64,000 nucleotides of DNA from Rhodopseudomonas infernalis (lineage in GTDB: Bacteria; Pseudomonadota; Alphaproteobacteria; Rhizobiales; Xanthobacteraceae): contig NZ_JAJNAL010000003.1 of the NCBI RefSeq assembly GCF_022271405.1, forward strand, positions 144,934 to 208,933, written 5' to 3'. Position numbers and translations under genes: made by a program. How positions within the stretch are numbered: position 1 is the first letter of the stretch; each line of letters opens with the position of its first letter. Of the stretch, positions 1-9,326 are shown in pieces. The notes beneath the pieces were generated by a model. That model worked only from the letters and a program-made list of their open reading frames with translations, was not told the origin of the DNA and did no database searches.

Positions 1-1560
1 AACACTTCGCCGGATTTCGATCCCGTGCTGATGCGCGCCAAGCGCCGCGTGCTCGAAACGCTGCTGCTCAGCGAGTTCACCGTGCTGACGCGCGTGCTGT
101 CGCGGATCGCAGGTGGCCACTACTCGACTCGCGACTTCTCGGCCGACAATCTGCGGCAGGTGTTCGAGCTCTACGTTTTGCATTTCCCGGTCTATCGCAC
201 CTACATCACCGGCAACGGCCCGACCGAACCGGATCGCGCGCTGATCGACCGCACCATCGAAAAAGCCCGCGCCGATTGGTACGGCGCAGACGATGGCATC
301 TTCGACTTCCTGCGCGACGCGTTGACGATGGACCTGTTGAAGCCCGGCCGCGGCGCGCACAGCAAGCCGCGGGTGCGCCGTTTCGCCCTCAAGGTTCAGC
401 AGTTCACCGGACCGACGATGGCGAAGTCGCTGGAGGACACAGCGTTCTATCGCTACCACCGCCTGCTGGCCCTCAATGAGGTCGGCGGCGAGCCCGCCGC
501 GCATGCGCTCACTCCGGGTGACTTCCACGCGCTGATGACCGAGCGCGCCAAGGACTGGCCGCACGGCATGACGGCGACCATGACGCACGACGCCAAGCGC
601 GGCGAGGATGCCCGCACGCGGATCCTGGCGCTCGCCGAAATGCCCGGCGAATGGGCCGCCACCGTGTCGAAATGGAAGGTGATGAACGCGCCGCATCTGG
701 TGACCGCGGATGGTCTGCGCGCCCCCTCCGCGACGTTCGAATACATGCTGTATCAGGCCCTGCTCGGCGCCTGGCCGCTCGACGACGATCCGGATTTCCC
801 GGCGCGGATGCAGGCTTTTGCTCTCAAGGCCGCCCGCGAAGGCAAGGAAGACACCAACTGGATCAATCCTCATGCGGCCTATGAGGATGGCATCAAGACC
901 TTCATCGAACGCATTCTTGATCCAGCCCAGTCCGGACCGTTCCTGGACTCCGTGAAGGCCTTGTCGCAGCGGCTCTCGGTGATGGGCGCCTTGAATTCGC
1001 TGAGCCAGATCACGCTGAAGGCGATGATGCCGGGCGTGCCGGATTTCTATCAGGGCACCGAGTTCTGGGACTTCTCGCTGGTCGATCCCGACAACCGCCG
1101 CCCCATCGATTTCTCGGCGCGCAGCAAAGCCCTGGAGGCACTATCCAAGCCGGATTGGAGCGCGCTGACGGCGCAGTGGCAGCAGGGTGGCCTCAAGCTG
1201 GCGTGGACGCACCAGTTGTTGAAGCTGCGCTCCGATCTGCCGGACGTGTTCACCGATGGCGACTATCGTCCGCTGACGATCACCGGCCCCCACGCCGACC
1301 ACGTGATCGCGTTCGCCCGCACACATGGCGCCGACGCCGTCATTGTCGCGGTCGGCAAGAACTTCGCGCCGCTGTCGGATCAGGGCCGGCAATGGCCGCG
1401 CGGCGACGCGTGGGATGCGACCATCGAGACCGAGGGGCTGAGCCTCGAGGGCGGCTCCGGCGCGCAAGGACTGCCGCTCCGCGAGCTGTTCCAGGACCTG
1501 CCGGTAGCGGTGCGGCACGTGCGCGTGGCGGATGGTCGCCCGACCCGCCGGAAGGCCTGA
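1..1560 (+). CDS. treY: Malto-oligosyltrehalose synthase, C-terminal part (5' end outside window)
   Basis: TreY converts the reducing end of a maltooligosaccharide to a trehalosyl unit, the first step of the TreY/TreZ route to trehalose in the cytoplasm. The reading frame is already open at base 1, so the N-terminal half, including most of the catalytic barrel, lies upstream. About 519 residues remain of a family that is usually over 900. The recognisable signature is PGVPDFYQGTEFWDFSLVDP with following DNRRP, typical of the TreY C-terminal half, near residues 338-365 of this fragment. The protein ends in a basic RRKA tail. A hairpin follows the stop codon. TreZ is expected just upstream, outside the window. 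Confidence 0.93.
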   Translation, partial: NTSPDFDPVLMRAKRRVLETLLLSEFTVLTRVLSRIAGGHYSTRDFSADNLRQVFELYVLHFPVYRTYITGNGPTEPDRALIDRTIEKARADWYGADDGIFDFLRDALTMDLLKPGRGAHSKPRVRRFALKVQQFTGPTMAKSLEDTAFYRYHRLLALNEVGGEPAAHALTPGDFHALMTERAKDWPHGMTATMTHDAKRGEDARTRILALAEMPGEWAATVSKWKVMNAPHLVTADGLRAPSATFEYMLYQALLGAWPLDDDPDFPARMQAFALKAAREGKEDTNWINPHAAYEDGIKTFIERILDPAQSGPFLDSVKALSQRLSVMGALNSLSQITLKAMMPGVPDFYQGTEFWDFSLVDPDNRRPIDFSARSKALEALSKPDWSALTAQWQQGGLKLAWTHQLLKLRSDLPDVFTDGDYRPLTITGPHADHVIAFARTHGADAVIVAVGKNFAPLSDQGRQWPRGDAWDATIETEGLSLEGGSGAQGLPLRELFQDLPVAVRHVRVADGRPTRRKA

Positions 1561-1561
1561 C

Positions 1562-1597
1562 ATGATGGGCTGAACCCGGGAGGGTCCGGCCCATCAT
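1562..1597. terminator. Hairpin between convergent treY and PHA-granule gene
   Basis: A 9-bp perfect inverted repeat (ATGATGGGC at 1562-1570, GCCCATCAT at 1589-1597) lies directly after the treY stop codon and before the convergent minus-strand gene. A pyrimidine-rich stretch follows on the plus strand. It probably ends transcription from one or both sides, but the T-run is imperfect. Confidence 0.55.
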
Positions 1598-1603
1598 CTC
1601 CTC

Positions 1604-1915
1604 TTATTTCTTCTTTTCGAGCAGCAGATGGCCGCGGTCCTTGATGGCTCGCTGCGCCACGTCGGCAAACTTCTGCAGCAGCCACGGCAGTCGCACTTCG
1701 ACGACGACGTGATCGTCCGCCACGTCGACCTGACCGGCCGCAACCTGGCCAAGCGCCCGCACCCGAAACATCATGCGGTCGCCTTCCCAATGCTCGTGAT
1801 CCACCTTCAGAACCGGCACTTTCACGGCCGCCTGACTGAGCCCGGCACGCAGCCGGCGGCTCGCTTCCTCGCGGCCGAGGCGATGGGGGATCGATACGAC
1901 AAGCGGGGCTGACAT
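1604..1915 (-). CDS. Polyhydroxyalkanoic acid system family protein (PHA_gran_rgn)
   Basis: A 103-residue cytosolic protein resembling the PHA_gran_rgn family, small proteins often linked to polyhydroxyalkanoate granules. It begins MSAPLVVSIPHRLGREEA and has the family pattern of an IPH-L--EEA helix, a central WEGDRM strand and a VEVRLPWLL segment, ending in a Lys-rich tail. I chose the ATG at 1915 because the upstream in-frame residues do not resemble the family. It is convergent with treY. Its molecular role is not established; the granule link comes from the family name. Confidence 0.8.
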   Translation of the reverse strand: MSAPLVVSIPHRLGREEASRRLRAGLSQAAVKVPVLKVDHEHWEGDRMMFRVRALGQVAAGQVDVADDHVVVEVRLPWLLQKFADVAQRAIKDRGHLLLEKKK

Positions 1916-2090
1916 CGCGGCTTCCTTCCGTCCGGCATAACTAATCATTGGTCATGTAGGGGCCGCCTACCGAAATAACAGGGCGGAAGAGATCCTCGCG
2001 GGTTCAATTGCAGGAACCTTCCCTCCTGCAGCGTGTTTCTGCTGCAACAGGCGGAGCACTCGGGCGGTCCGTCGCGACAAGGAGAGCGAC

Positions 2091-2255
2091 ATGTCTATCG
2101 GCACAATCATCCTGATCATTCTGATCATTGCCTTGCTGGGCGGCTTCAGCGGCATCGGCGGCGGCCCGTTCTACGGTACCGGTTATTACGGCGGCGGTGG
2201 TCTCGGCTTGGTCATCATCATCCTGGTGATCCTCCTGCTGCTCGGCAAGATCTAA
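2091..2255 (+). CDS. Small Gly-rich membrane protein, DUF3309-like
   Basis: A 54-residue protein starting MSIGTIILIILIIALLGG, with two hydrophobic segments (about residues 4-18 and 38-52) separated by a Gly/Tyr-rich loop. This is the pattern of the DUF3309 family of very small alphaproteobacterial membrane proteins. A good ribosome-binding site (AGGAG) lies 7 bases before the ATG. Function unknown. It is flanked by the divergent PHA-granule gene and the convergent ligD. Confidence 0.75.
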   Translation: MSIGTIILIILIIALLGGFSGIGGGPFYGTGYYGGGGLGLVIIILVILLLLGKI

Positions 2256-2272
2256 GCCAGCATCTGCGAATC

Positions 2273-4993
2273 TCAGGCCCCGCTGGAGGCGAGCGATCTG
2301 ATCGCCGGCTTCAGCGGGGTTACGGCCTTGTCGTAGTCGGCCCAGGCCTTGGTCTTGCGCAGCAAGGCCGGCACGGTTTCGACGGTGTAGCGTTTCGGGT
2401 CCAGCCCCGATTTGACCTGCGCCCATGTGAGCGGCATCGACACCGGGGCGCCTTCGCGGGCGCGCGGTGACAGCGGCGCCACCGCCGTCGACATCCGGTC
2501 GTTGCGCAAGTAATCGAGAAAGATCCGTCCCTCGCGCTGCTTCTTCGACATGTTGAGCAGATAGCGTTCCGGACTATCTTCGGCCATCTGCGCGCACACC
2601 GTTTGCGCGAAGGTCTTGGCCTGCTTCCAGTCGACGTCGTCTTTCGGAGAGAGCGGCACCACCACGTGCAGTCCCTTGCCGCCGGTGCTCTTGCAGAACG
2701 TCGCCAGCCCCAAAGCTTCGAGTCGCTGCTTCATCTCGCGCGCAGCGCCGATCACCTCGTCGAATCCGACCTCCGGCGCCGGGTCGAGATCGAACACCAG
2801 CCGGCCGGGTACGTCGTAGCGATCCGGCGCACAATTCCACGGATGCAGTTCGAGCCCGCCGATCTGCGCCACCGCAATCAATCCCTCGACGCGGTCGATC
2901 TGCACATAAGGCTTGCGATCGCCGGAGACCTTCGCCAAGTCGATCAGGTTCGACATCCCAGGCATCGCATGGCGCTGAAAGAAGTGCTCGCCGTTGATCC
3001 CGTCAGGCGCCCGTACGATCGAACATGGCCTGCCCTTGATGTGGCCGATCAGCCAGTCGCCGACGGCCTCGTAGTAGGCCGCGAGATCCGCCTTTGACAC
3101 GGCATCGCTGATCTTGCTGGCCGGCCACAGCTCCTTGTCCGGCTTGGAGATCACCACGCCCATCACCTCGGCGCGGCCAGCGGACCCAGCACGCTTGGCA
3201 GCCGCGGGCGCCGGCTTACGCTTCGGCGCTGCTTTGCCCGCCTTCGCGGATTTCCCTTTCGGCTTCGGCTCGGCGATCTCGACCCGAGCGGGCACCTCGG
3301 CCTCCACTTCCGCGGCCGGCTTGTCGGCCCGCAGGCCCTTGAACGCGGCCTGCCGCACCATGCCGCCGCCGGTGAAGCCGGCAAACTCGATTTCGGCGAC
3401 AAGCTCCGGCGCCACCCAATGGACGTCGCGCGTCTTGCGCGGCGCGTTCTTCCCGGTGAAGGGATTGTCCTTGGTCTCCCGCGCTTTCAACTCGGGCAGG
3501 ATGCGCTTGACGACGTCCTGCCCGTAGCCGGTGCCGACGATGCCGACGTAAGCGAGTTGTCCCTCGCGATGCACGCCGACCATCAGCGAGCGGAATTTCC
3601 CCGCGGTGGTCTTCCAACCGCCGATCACCACCTCATGCCCGGCCCGGCACTTCGCTTTGGTCCAGCTCTCGCTACGGCCGGAGCGATACGGCGCGTCGAG
3701 CTTTTTCGAGACGATGCCTTCGAGCGACAGCTTGCAGGCAGATTGCAGGATCGCATCCCCGCCTGTCTCGAAATGATCGACGTAGCGGATCAATCCTTCT
3801 TTGCGCCGGCCACGCGCCGCCTTGAGCAGCGCCGCCAGCCGCTCCTTGCGTTCGCTGAGTGGCAGGGCGCGCAAATCCTCGCCCTCGGCATAGAGCAGAT
3901 CGAAGGCGAAACAGATCAAATTGCTGGTGTCGCCATCGGACAGCGCGGCCTGCAGCGCCGCGAAGTCGGGATGGCCATGATGATCGAGCGCGACGATCTC
4001 GGTATCGATGATGGCGTCCGGAAAGTCGGCCGCTTCGTCCGCGATGGCTTGAAACTTCCCGGTCCAGTCCAGACCCTTGCGCGTCATCAGCGCGGCCTTG
4101 CCGTCAGCGACGCGCAGCTGCATTCGGTAGCCGTCGAACTTGATTTCGTGTGCCCACCCTTCGCTGCCCGGCGGCCGATCGACCGAGACGCATAGCTGGG
4201 GCGGGATGAAATCCGGCATTGCGGCGCGCTTGGCGCTGGTGTGCTTGCCTGCTGGCTTGGCGGCCTTTTTCGGCGTCGGCCGCTTGGCTTTGGACTGACC
4301 CTCGCTATTCGCGGCACGCGCGTCGGCGGCCAATCCTTTGTTCGAATCCCAGACCGCATCGGCCTTCACCCGCGCGTCCTTGCCGGTCATGAACGGCTTC
4401 GGCGCGCGTCCCTTGCCGTCCGCGATCTGCGCCATGGCGCGGCCGGACGCGACCGAGCGATCCTCGTCCAGCACGCTTTCGCCCTCGCCCTCGCGTGCAT
4501 ACTCGTCGCGGTGCTTGATCAGCAACCAGTTGGTCCGCTTGCCGCCGTTACGGTCATGGCGCATCCGCACCAGCACCCAGCTGCCGTGCAGTTTCTCGCC
4601 GTTCAGCGTGAACTTCAGATCGCCCTTCTTGAAGCCGCGGTCGGGATCGTCGCTCTCCCAGTAGCCACGATCCCACAGCAGCACCGTGCCGCCGCCATAT
4701 TGCCCTTCCGGGATCGTCCCTTCGAAATCCCCGTAGTCGAGTGGATGGTCTTCGACCTCGACGGCGAGCCGCTTATCGTGCGGATCGAGCGACGGCCCCT
4801 TGGTGACGGCCCACGACTTGAACACGCCGTCGTATTCCAGCCGGAGATCGTAGTGCAGCCGGGTGGCGTCGTGCTTCTGAATGACGAAGCGGCGCCGCTG
4901 CGAGGGCGCGACCGCAACGTCGCCCGACGGCTCGGCCGTTTGTTCGAAGTCGCGCTTCTTGCGATACAGCGCGAGGTTCTTGTGGGGCGCCAT
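2273..4993 (-). CDS. ligD: Multidomain ATP-dependent DNA ligase LigD (non-homologous end joining)
   Basis: LigD processes and seals double-strand breaks with Ku. The 906-residue protein has the Pseudomonas-type domain order: 3'-phosphoesterase first (about residues 30-190, with [19 protein letters not shown]), ATP-dependent ligase next (about 260-560, adenylated Lys near 285 in EIKFDGYR), and primase-polymerase last (about 610-895, with VFDLDPAP and STGGKGLH). Lys/Ala-rich linkers join the domains. The ATG at 4993 gives [13 protein letters not shown]; an in-frame extension of 14 codons is unlikely because it runs into the promoter region shared with ku. It is divergent from ku with a 120-bp gap, so the two are probably co-regulated. 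Confidence 0.96.
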   Translation of the reverse strand: MAPHKNLALYRKKRDFEQTAEPSGDVAVAPSQRRRFVIQKHDATRLHYDLRLEYDGVFKSWAVTKGPSLDPHDKRLAVEVEDHPLDYGDFEGTIPEGQYGGGTVLLWDRGYWESDDPDRGFKKGDLKFTLNGEKLHGSWVLVRMRHDRNGGKRTNWLLIKHRDEYAREGEGESVLDEDRSVASGRAMAQIADGKGRAPKPFMTGKDARVKADAVWDSNKGLAADARAANSEGQSKAKRPTPKKAAKPAGKHTSAKRAAMPDFIPPQLCVSVDRPPGSEGWAHEIKFDGYRMQLRVADGKAALMTRKGLDWTGKFQAIADEAADFPDAIIDTEIVALDHHGHPDFAALQAALSDGDTSNLICFAFDLLYAEGEDLRALPLSERKERLAALLKAARGRRKEGLIRYVDHFETGGDAILQSACKLSLEGIVSKKLDAPYRSGRSESWTKAKCRAGHEVVIGGWKTTAGKFRSLMVGVHREGQLAYVGIVGTGYGQDVVKRILPELKARETKDNPFTGKNAPRKTRDVHWVAPELVAEIEFAGFTGGGMVRQAAFKGLRADKPAAEVEAEVPARVEIAEPKPKGKSAKAGKAAPKRKPAPAAAKRAGSAGRAEVMGVVISKPDKELWPASKISDAVSKADLAAYYEAVGDWLIGHIKGRPCSIVRAPDGINGEHFFQRHAMPGMSNLIDLAKVSGDRKPYVQIDRVEGLIAVAQIGGLELHPWNCAPDRYDVPGRLVFDLDPAPEVGFDEVIGAAREMKQRLEALGLATFCKSTGGKGLHVVVPLSPKDDVDWKQAKTFAQTVCAQMAEDSPERYLLNMSKKQREGRIFLDYLRNDRMSTAVAPLSPRAREGAPVSMPLTWAQVKSGLDPKRYTVETVPALLRKTKAWADYDKAVTPLKPAIRSLASSGA

Positions 4994-5113
4994 GATGATC
5001 TCCCGATGGGATGCGACTGACCGATGCGGAACCAAAACAGAAGCGTCCGGTTGAAGTTCCCGACCGCTTCTAACTGTTCACGCCCGCATCGCATTCCCAC
5101 CTCGGAGAGCATC

Positions 5114-5992
5114 ATGGCCCCGCGCCGCGCCTACTGGAAGGGCTCGCTCAAACTGTCCCTCGTCACCTGCCCGGTCGCGCTCTATCCGGCCTCGACCAGC
5201 GTCGAGAAGACCCGCTTCCACATGATCAACACCGAGACCGGCAATCGCCTCAAACAGCAGATGATCGACGAAGACACCGGCGAGGTGGTCGAGAAAGATC
5301 AAAAGCGTCGCGGCTACGAAGTGCGCAAGGGCAAGTACGTCGAGATCGAGAAGGAAGAACTCGAGGCGGTCCAGATCGAGAGCAGCCACACCATCGAAAT
5401 CGACAGCTTCGTGCCCGCCGACGAGATCGACAAGCGCTACCTCAATCATCCCTATTACATCGTGCCGGAAGGCAAAGCGGCGATCGATGCGTTCGCGGTG
5501 ATCCGCGATGCGATGAAGGACAAAGGCCGAGTGGCGCTGGCGCGCATCGTGCTAACCAATCGCGAACACGTGCTGGCGATCGAGCCGCTCGGCAAGGGCC
5601 TGCTCGCCACCACGCTGCGCTACCCCTACGAACTGCGCGACGCCGACGAATATTTCGACGACATCAAGAGCCCGAAGATCTCGAAGGACATGGTCGAACT
5701 CGCCGGCCATATCCTCGATACCAAGGCGGCGCATTTCGATCCGTCGAAATTCAAGGACGAGTACGAGACGGCGCTGAAGGCCCTGGTGAAGCGCAAGGCC
5801 GCCGGCAAGTCGATCAAGCCCCCCGAACCCGAGGAGACGTCCGACAACGTGGTCGATCTGATGGACGCGTTGCGCCAGAGCCTGGGTGGCAAAAAGAGCG
5901 GCAAGCCTGCCGCGCGACGCGCGTCACCGCGTGGCGGTCGCGCCGCCAAGAAAGCTCACCGCTCAGCGGCGCGGTCTCGCAAAGCGAGCTGA
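5114..5992 (+). CDS. ku: DNA end-binding protein Ku
   Basis: A 292-residue homodimeric Ku that threads onto broken DNA ends and recruits LigD. It starts MAPRRAYWKGSLKLSLVTCPV, the usual bacterial Ku N-terminus, and continues through the ring-forming core to about residue 250. The last 35 residues are a Lys/Arg/Ala tail of the kind known to contact DNA. The ATG at 5114 follows GGAGAGCATC. Further upstream codons in frame are in the ligD-ku intergenic region and do not look coding. It is divergent from ligD. Confidence 0.96.
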   Translation: MAPRRAYWKGSLKLSLVTCPVALYPASTSVEKTRFHMINTETGNRLKQQMIDEDTGEVVEKDQKRRGYEVRKGKYVEIEKEELEAVQIESSHTIEIDSFVPADEIDKRYLNHPYYIVPEGKAAIDAFAVIRDAMKDKGRVALARIVLTNREHVLAIEPLGKGLLATTLRYPYELRDADEYFDDIKSPKISKDMVELAGHILDTKAAHFDPSKFKDEYETALKALVKRKAAGKSIKPPEPEETSDNVVDLMDALRQSLGGKKSGKPAARRASPRGGRAAKKAHRSAARSRKAS

Positions 5993-6075
5993 CAGCAGCC
6001 GCGTTCGAGAAGCGCTGACGGTTTACGGCTCACGGCCACTTCTCTTCACGGTCTCACACACCTTCCCCTCCACGA

Positions 6076-6226
6076 GTCATTCCGTGTCGCGAGCACAGCT
6101 CGCGAACCCGGAATCTCGGCTCCGAGCACAGCATTCCCGAACAGTCGCCAACAGAACCAGGCCTCTTCAATCGTGCAGGCGGCGGCGAGATTCCGAGTTC
6201 GCCGCTTCGCGGAGCCCCGAAATGAC
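6076..6226. repeat. Inverted pair of dispersed repeats, family B (GTCATTCC...CCGGAATCTCG)
   Basis: Two arms face each other, one starting GTCATTCCG and one ending CCCGAAATGAC, each with a local palindrome and the shared core CCGGAATCTCG/CGAGATTCCG. The same arms recur at 11977-12074. It fills the space between ku and the convergent Lys-rich gene, a typical place for REP-type doublets. Confidence 0.7.
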
Positions 6227-6241
6227 GTGGGGAGAGATATT

Positions 6242-6658
6242 CTACGACTTCTTTTTCGAAGCCTTCTTGGCCGACTTCTTGGCAGACTTGCGACCAGCAG
6301 ATTTTCGGGCGGACGCGCTCTTGCTCGGCGACTTCTTGGACGATGAGTTCGTGCTTCGCTTCGCCGGGCTCTTGGTAGCCTTCTTGGTCGTCTTGGCCTT
6401 TTTGGTCGCGGTCTTGGCGGTCTTCTTCGCCACGCCCTTGGCGCTCTTCTTGGTGGCCTTCTTGCCCGAGCTCTTCGCCGACTTCTTGCTCGGCACCTTC
6501 TTGCCTTCGGCGCGGGCTTCGGACAGGCCGATCGCGATCGCCTGCTTGCGGCTCTTCACCGTCTTGCCGGAGCGCCCGCTTTTGAGCGTGCCGGCGTTTT
6601 TCTTCTTCACGGCGCTCTCGACATCGTCGGACGCGGCCTTCGAGTATTTCCGGGCCAT
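6242..6658 (-). CDS. Lys/Ser/Ala-rich basic protein, DUF6496-like
   Basis: A 138-residue, very basic protein. The first 55 residues (MARKYSKAASDDVESAVKKK...GTLKSGRSGKTVKSRKQAIAIGLSEAR) match a small domain I know as DUF6496. The remainder is low complexity, dominated by KKSAKK/KKATKK repeats like a histone H1 tail, which suggests DNA or RNA binding. No transmembrane segment or signal peptide. It is convergent with ku and lies next to the ligD-ku pair, so a nucleoid or DNA-protection role is possible but is inference. Confidence 0.75.
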   Translation of the reverse strand: MARKYSKAASDDVESAVKKKNAGTLKSGRSGKTVKSRKQAIAIGLSEARAEGKKVPSKKSAKSSGKKATKKSAKGVAKKTAKTATKKAKTTKKATKSPAKRSTNSSSKKSPSKSASARKSAGRKSAKKSAKKASKKKS

Positions 6659-6789
6659 ACAAGCCTCCCTTGCTAGTAAGTTGGCCTAATTGTTCCGGCT
6701 GATAATAAGTTCCAGAACGCTGAGGCGTGTACACGCCGAAGCCGTCGTCCACAGCCGCTCTGGAAATGCAAACTCGTCCGCGCGCTGAT

Positions 6790-7056
6790 TCAATCGATGT
6801 TTGTCGCCGGCGATGGGCCTTCATCCTTCGCCGGCATCTTCTCGATGACGAACGCGATCACCGCGTCGTTGCGCGCGGTGCTTTCCAGGCGATCGCCCGT
6901 CTGTTGAATCAGCACGGGGATATCGACCAGAGACATCGGATCGGTGCAGCGCACTTCGAGCCGAGCGCCGACGTCGAGCTGAGCCAACGCCTTGCGCGTT
7001 TTCAGCGCCGGCAGCGGGCATTTCAATCCGGTGAGATCAAGCACGATCATGGTCAT
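6790..7056 (-). CDS. TusA/SirA-family sulfur-carrier-like protein
   Basis: An 88-residue protein with the TusA fold signature: the N-terminal strand MIVLDLTGLKCPLP carries the CPxP motif with the conserved Cys at about residue 13. TusA proteins pass persulfide sulfur to partners in tRNA thiolation, molybdenum-cofactor maturation or sulfur oxidation. The divergent neighbour mobA, also a molybdenum-cofactor gene, fits a cofactor link, but this is context only. The start could be the ATG at 7056 or the ATG two codons in. Confidence 0.85.
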   Translation of the reverse strand: MTMIVLDLTGLKCPLPALKTRKALAQLDVGARLEVRCTDPMSLVDIPVLIQQTGDRLESTARNDAVIAFVIEKMPAKDEGPSPATNID

Positions 7057-7175
7057 CGCCGGCGACGATGGCCAAGCCGCGCGACCGCGTCAATTGCCTT
7101 GCTGTTCGTCTTATTGCGGAGATGTGCCGTCGCAGGCTATGAGGCGGCCGTGCGAAAACTAGCTGAGAGAAGACC

Positions 7176-7796
7176 ATGCCCGACCCCCTCGCCACCTCCG
7201 CTGTGATCCTCGCCGGCGGCTTGTCGCGTCGCATGGGCGGCGGCGACAAGGCCTTGCGCGACGTCGCGAGACGCAGCCTGCTGGCGCGCGTGATCGAGCG
7301 TCTGGCTCCGCAATGCGAGAGGTTAGTTGTCAACGCCAACGGCGATCCCACACGGTTTGCAGCGTACCGCCTGCCAGTGGTGAGCGATCCGGTCGCTGAT
7401 TTCCCCGGGCCGCTCGCGGGCGTCCTCGCCGGTTTCGACTGGCTCGATGCACATCATCCAGACGCGCAGTGGATGCTCAGCGCGCCGGCGGATTGTCCGT
7501 TTCTGCCGCACGATCTGGTCGCGCGGCTGCATCAGGCGCGGATCGATCAGCAGGCGCAGATCGCAATCGCCGCATCGGCCGACCACACGCATCCGGTGAT
7601 CGCGTTGTGGCCGCTCGACATGCGCAGCGATCTGCGGCGCGCGCTGCTGGCCGACGATGTCCGCAAAGTCGATCGCTTCACCGCCCGCTATGCGCGCGCG
7701 GTGGTGGAATGGCCGACCGATCCGTTCGACCCCTTCCTGAACGTCAACTCCCCGGACGACCTCGCCGAGGCGGAGCGGATCGTCGCAAAGGGCTGA
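7176..7796 (+). CDS. mobA: Molybdenum cofactor guanylyltransferase MobA
   Basis: MobA transfers GMP from GTP to molybdopterin to make the MGD cofactor of the DMSO-reductase family. The 206-residue protein has the nucleotide-binding start AVILAGGLSRRMGGGDKAL (residues 9-27), the PLAG loop near residue 75, and the metal-binding APADCPFLP motif near residue 105. Length is normal for MobA. The ATG follows GAGAGAAGACC. It is divergent from the TusA-like gene. Confidence 0.95.
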   Translation: MPDPLATSAVILAGGLSRRMGGGDKALRDVARRSLLARVIERLAPQCERLVVNANGDPTRFAAYRLPVVSDPVADFPGPLAGVLAGFDWLDAHHPDAQWMLSAPADCPFLPHDLVARLHQARIDQQAQIAIAASADHTHPVIALWPLDMRSDLRRALLADDVRKVDRFTARYARAVVEWPTDPFDPFLNVNSPDDLAEAERIVAKG

Positions 7797-7878
7797 TCAG
7801 TAGCGCGAGTTGATGCTCGGAACACTGTCTCCGCGTCTGCGTTGGAATGTCGCAGATTCCATTCTCCGGGAGACAAGC

Positions 7879-8091
7879 ATGAAGCGCATCGCTCTGTGTG
7901 CCGCGATCCTCGCGGTGGCGTTCACGTCGGCGGCCGAAGCCAAGGGCTGCATCAAGGGCGCCATCGTCGGGGGCATTGCGGGCCATTTCGCCGGCCACGG
8001 CAAACTCGGCGCCGCGGCAGGCTGTGTGATCGGCCACCACGAAGCAAACAAGGCAGACAAGAAGGCTCAGCCGCAGAACGGACAGAACTAA
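7879..8091 (+). CDS. Small exported protein with glycine-zipper-like segment
   Basis: A 70-residue protein with a clear signal peptide (MKRIALCAAILAVAFTSAAEA, cleavage after AEA near residue 21). The mature part has Gly/Ala-rich stretches, GAIVGGIAGHFAGHGKLGAAAG, reminiscent of glycine-zipper outer-membrane proteins, two Cys residues, and a hydrophilic Lys/Gln tail. ATG at 7879 is preceded by GGGAGACAAGC. No specific function can be assigned. Confidence 0.7.
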   Translation: MKRIALCAAILAVAFTSAAEAKGCIKGAIVGGIAGHFAGHGKLGAAAGCVIGHHEANKADKKAQPQNGQN

Positions 8092-8123
8092 CTGCCGGCA
8101 TGAGCCCGCTGTCCGCGAGCATC

Positions 8124-8165
8124 GCGAAGCAATCGAAGCCCCAAATCCGGGCTCGATTGCTTCGC
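8124..8165. terminator. Stem-loop between convergent genes, built from GCGAAGCAATC repeat arms
   Basis: An 18-base arm (8124-8141, GCGAAGCAATCGAAGCCC) pairs with 8149-8165 apart from one bulged base, with a 7-base loop. The arm sequence is shared with repeat family A. It lies between the small exported protein and the convergent alcohol dehydrogenase and may stop transcription, although it has no T-run. Confidence 0.5.
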
Positions 8166-8197
8166 TGATTCCGCCATAGTGCCGGCTCGGCGCGCTG

Positions 8198-9250
8198 CTA
8201 CGGCGTCAGCACCGCGCGCCCGATCAGCTTGCCCTTCTGCAGGTCAATTAACGCCTGGTTGGCATTCGGCAACGGCATCGGTGTAACGGGGATCGGCGCA
8301 ATCTTCTTGGCACGGACGAGGTCGAGCAACTCCTGCGTCTCGGCGAGATTGCCGACGTAGCTGCCCTGGATGGTGATCGCCTTCATCGGAATGAACGGCA
8401 GAGCCCACGGCGCGCCGCCGCCGAACAGACCGACAATCACCAGCTTGCCGCCCTTCGTGAGACAATCAAAGCCAAGCTGCGCGGTCTGCGCATTGCCTAC
8501 CAGATCGAGCGCGCCACGGATCGGCATGCCGGCCTTGGCCATGATCTGCTCCAGCGCGTCGGGCGCTGCGCCGTCGACCGAGGCGAGCGCGCCGGCTTTC
8601 TCGGCCGCCTCACGCTTGGAGGCGTCGATATCCACCATGATGGCGCCCTTGCCGCCCATCGCCTTGAGCAGCGACAGCGCCATCAGCCCCAGGCCGCCGG
8701 CGCCGAAGATCACGATGGGCTCGTCGAGGCAGAAATCGAGCTTCTTCAGCGCACTGTAAGTCGTGATGCCCGAGCACGCATAGGGCGCCGCCGTGACCGG
8801 ATCGAGGCCTTCGAGGCTGAGCAGATAGCGCGGATGCGGAACGATCAGTTCGTCCGAGTAGCCGCCGTCGCAATACACGCCGAGAAATCGCGGCTTGAGG
8901 CACATGTTCTCGTCGCCGGCCTTGCACACCGCGCATTGGCCGCAGCCGATCCACGGATAGACCAGCGCAACGTCGCCGATGTTCGCGTCCTTGGCGTCGG
9001 GTCCCGCCGCAACAATCTCGCCAACCGTTTCGTGGCCCATCGTCAGCGGCAGAGCGACGCCGCGATCCTGAAGCGACAGCCGTTTGCGGCCGTGGCCGAG
9101 TTCGTAGCCGCCTTCCCAGATGTGCAGATCGCTGTGGCAGACGCCGGCGGCCTTGACGCGGACCAGCACCTGCGTGCCGGTCAATTCCGGCGTCGGCCGG
9201 TTGTCTTCGCTGAGCGGCTGACCGAAACCGGTGACACGGAAGCTCTTCAT
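8198..9250 (-). CDS. Zinc-dependent alcohol dehydrogenase (medium-chain family)
   Basis: A 350-residue cytosolic NAD(P)-dependent alcohol dehydrogenase. Catalytic zinc ligands are visible in GVCHSDLH (Cys near residue 37) and GHETVGE (His near 72). The structural zinc site is present as CGQCAVCKAGDENMC, with four Cys around residues 100-115. The Rossmann motif GAGGLGLMAL is near residue 182. Substrate is uncertain. The next genes are a nitronate monooxygenase and an acyl-CoA ligase, so a catabolic or detoxification role is possible. The ATG follows GGGAGAACACGCC. Confidence 0.9.
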   Translation of the reverse strand: MKSFRVTGFGQPLSEDNRPTPELTGTQVLVRVKAAGVCHSDLHIWEGGYELGHGRKRLSLQDRGVALPLTMGHETVGEIVAAGPDAKDANIGDVALVYPWIGCGQCAVCKAGDENMCLKPRFLGVYCDGGYSDELIVPHPRYLLSLEGLDPVTAAPYACSGITTYSALKKLDFCLDEPIVIFGAGGLGLMALSLLKAMGGKGAIMVDIDASKREAAEKAGALASVDGAAPDALEQIMAKAGMPIRGALDLVGNAQTAQLGFDCLTKGGKLVIVGLFGGGAPWALPFIPMKAITIQGSYVGNLAETQELLDLVRAKKIAPIPVTPMPLPNANQALIDLQKGKLIGRAVLTP

Positions 9251-9326
9251 GGCGTGTTCTCCCTATTATTGTTGCGGCCGAATATGTCACGACGCCGCAG
9301 GGCCGTCGACCCGCGCCGCGCGTTGC

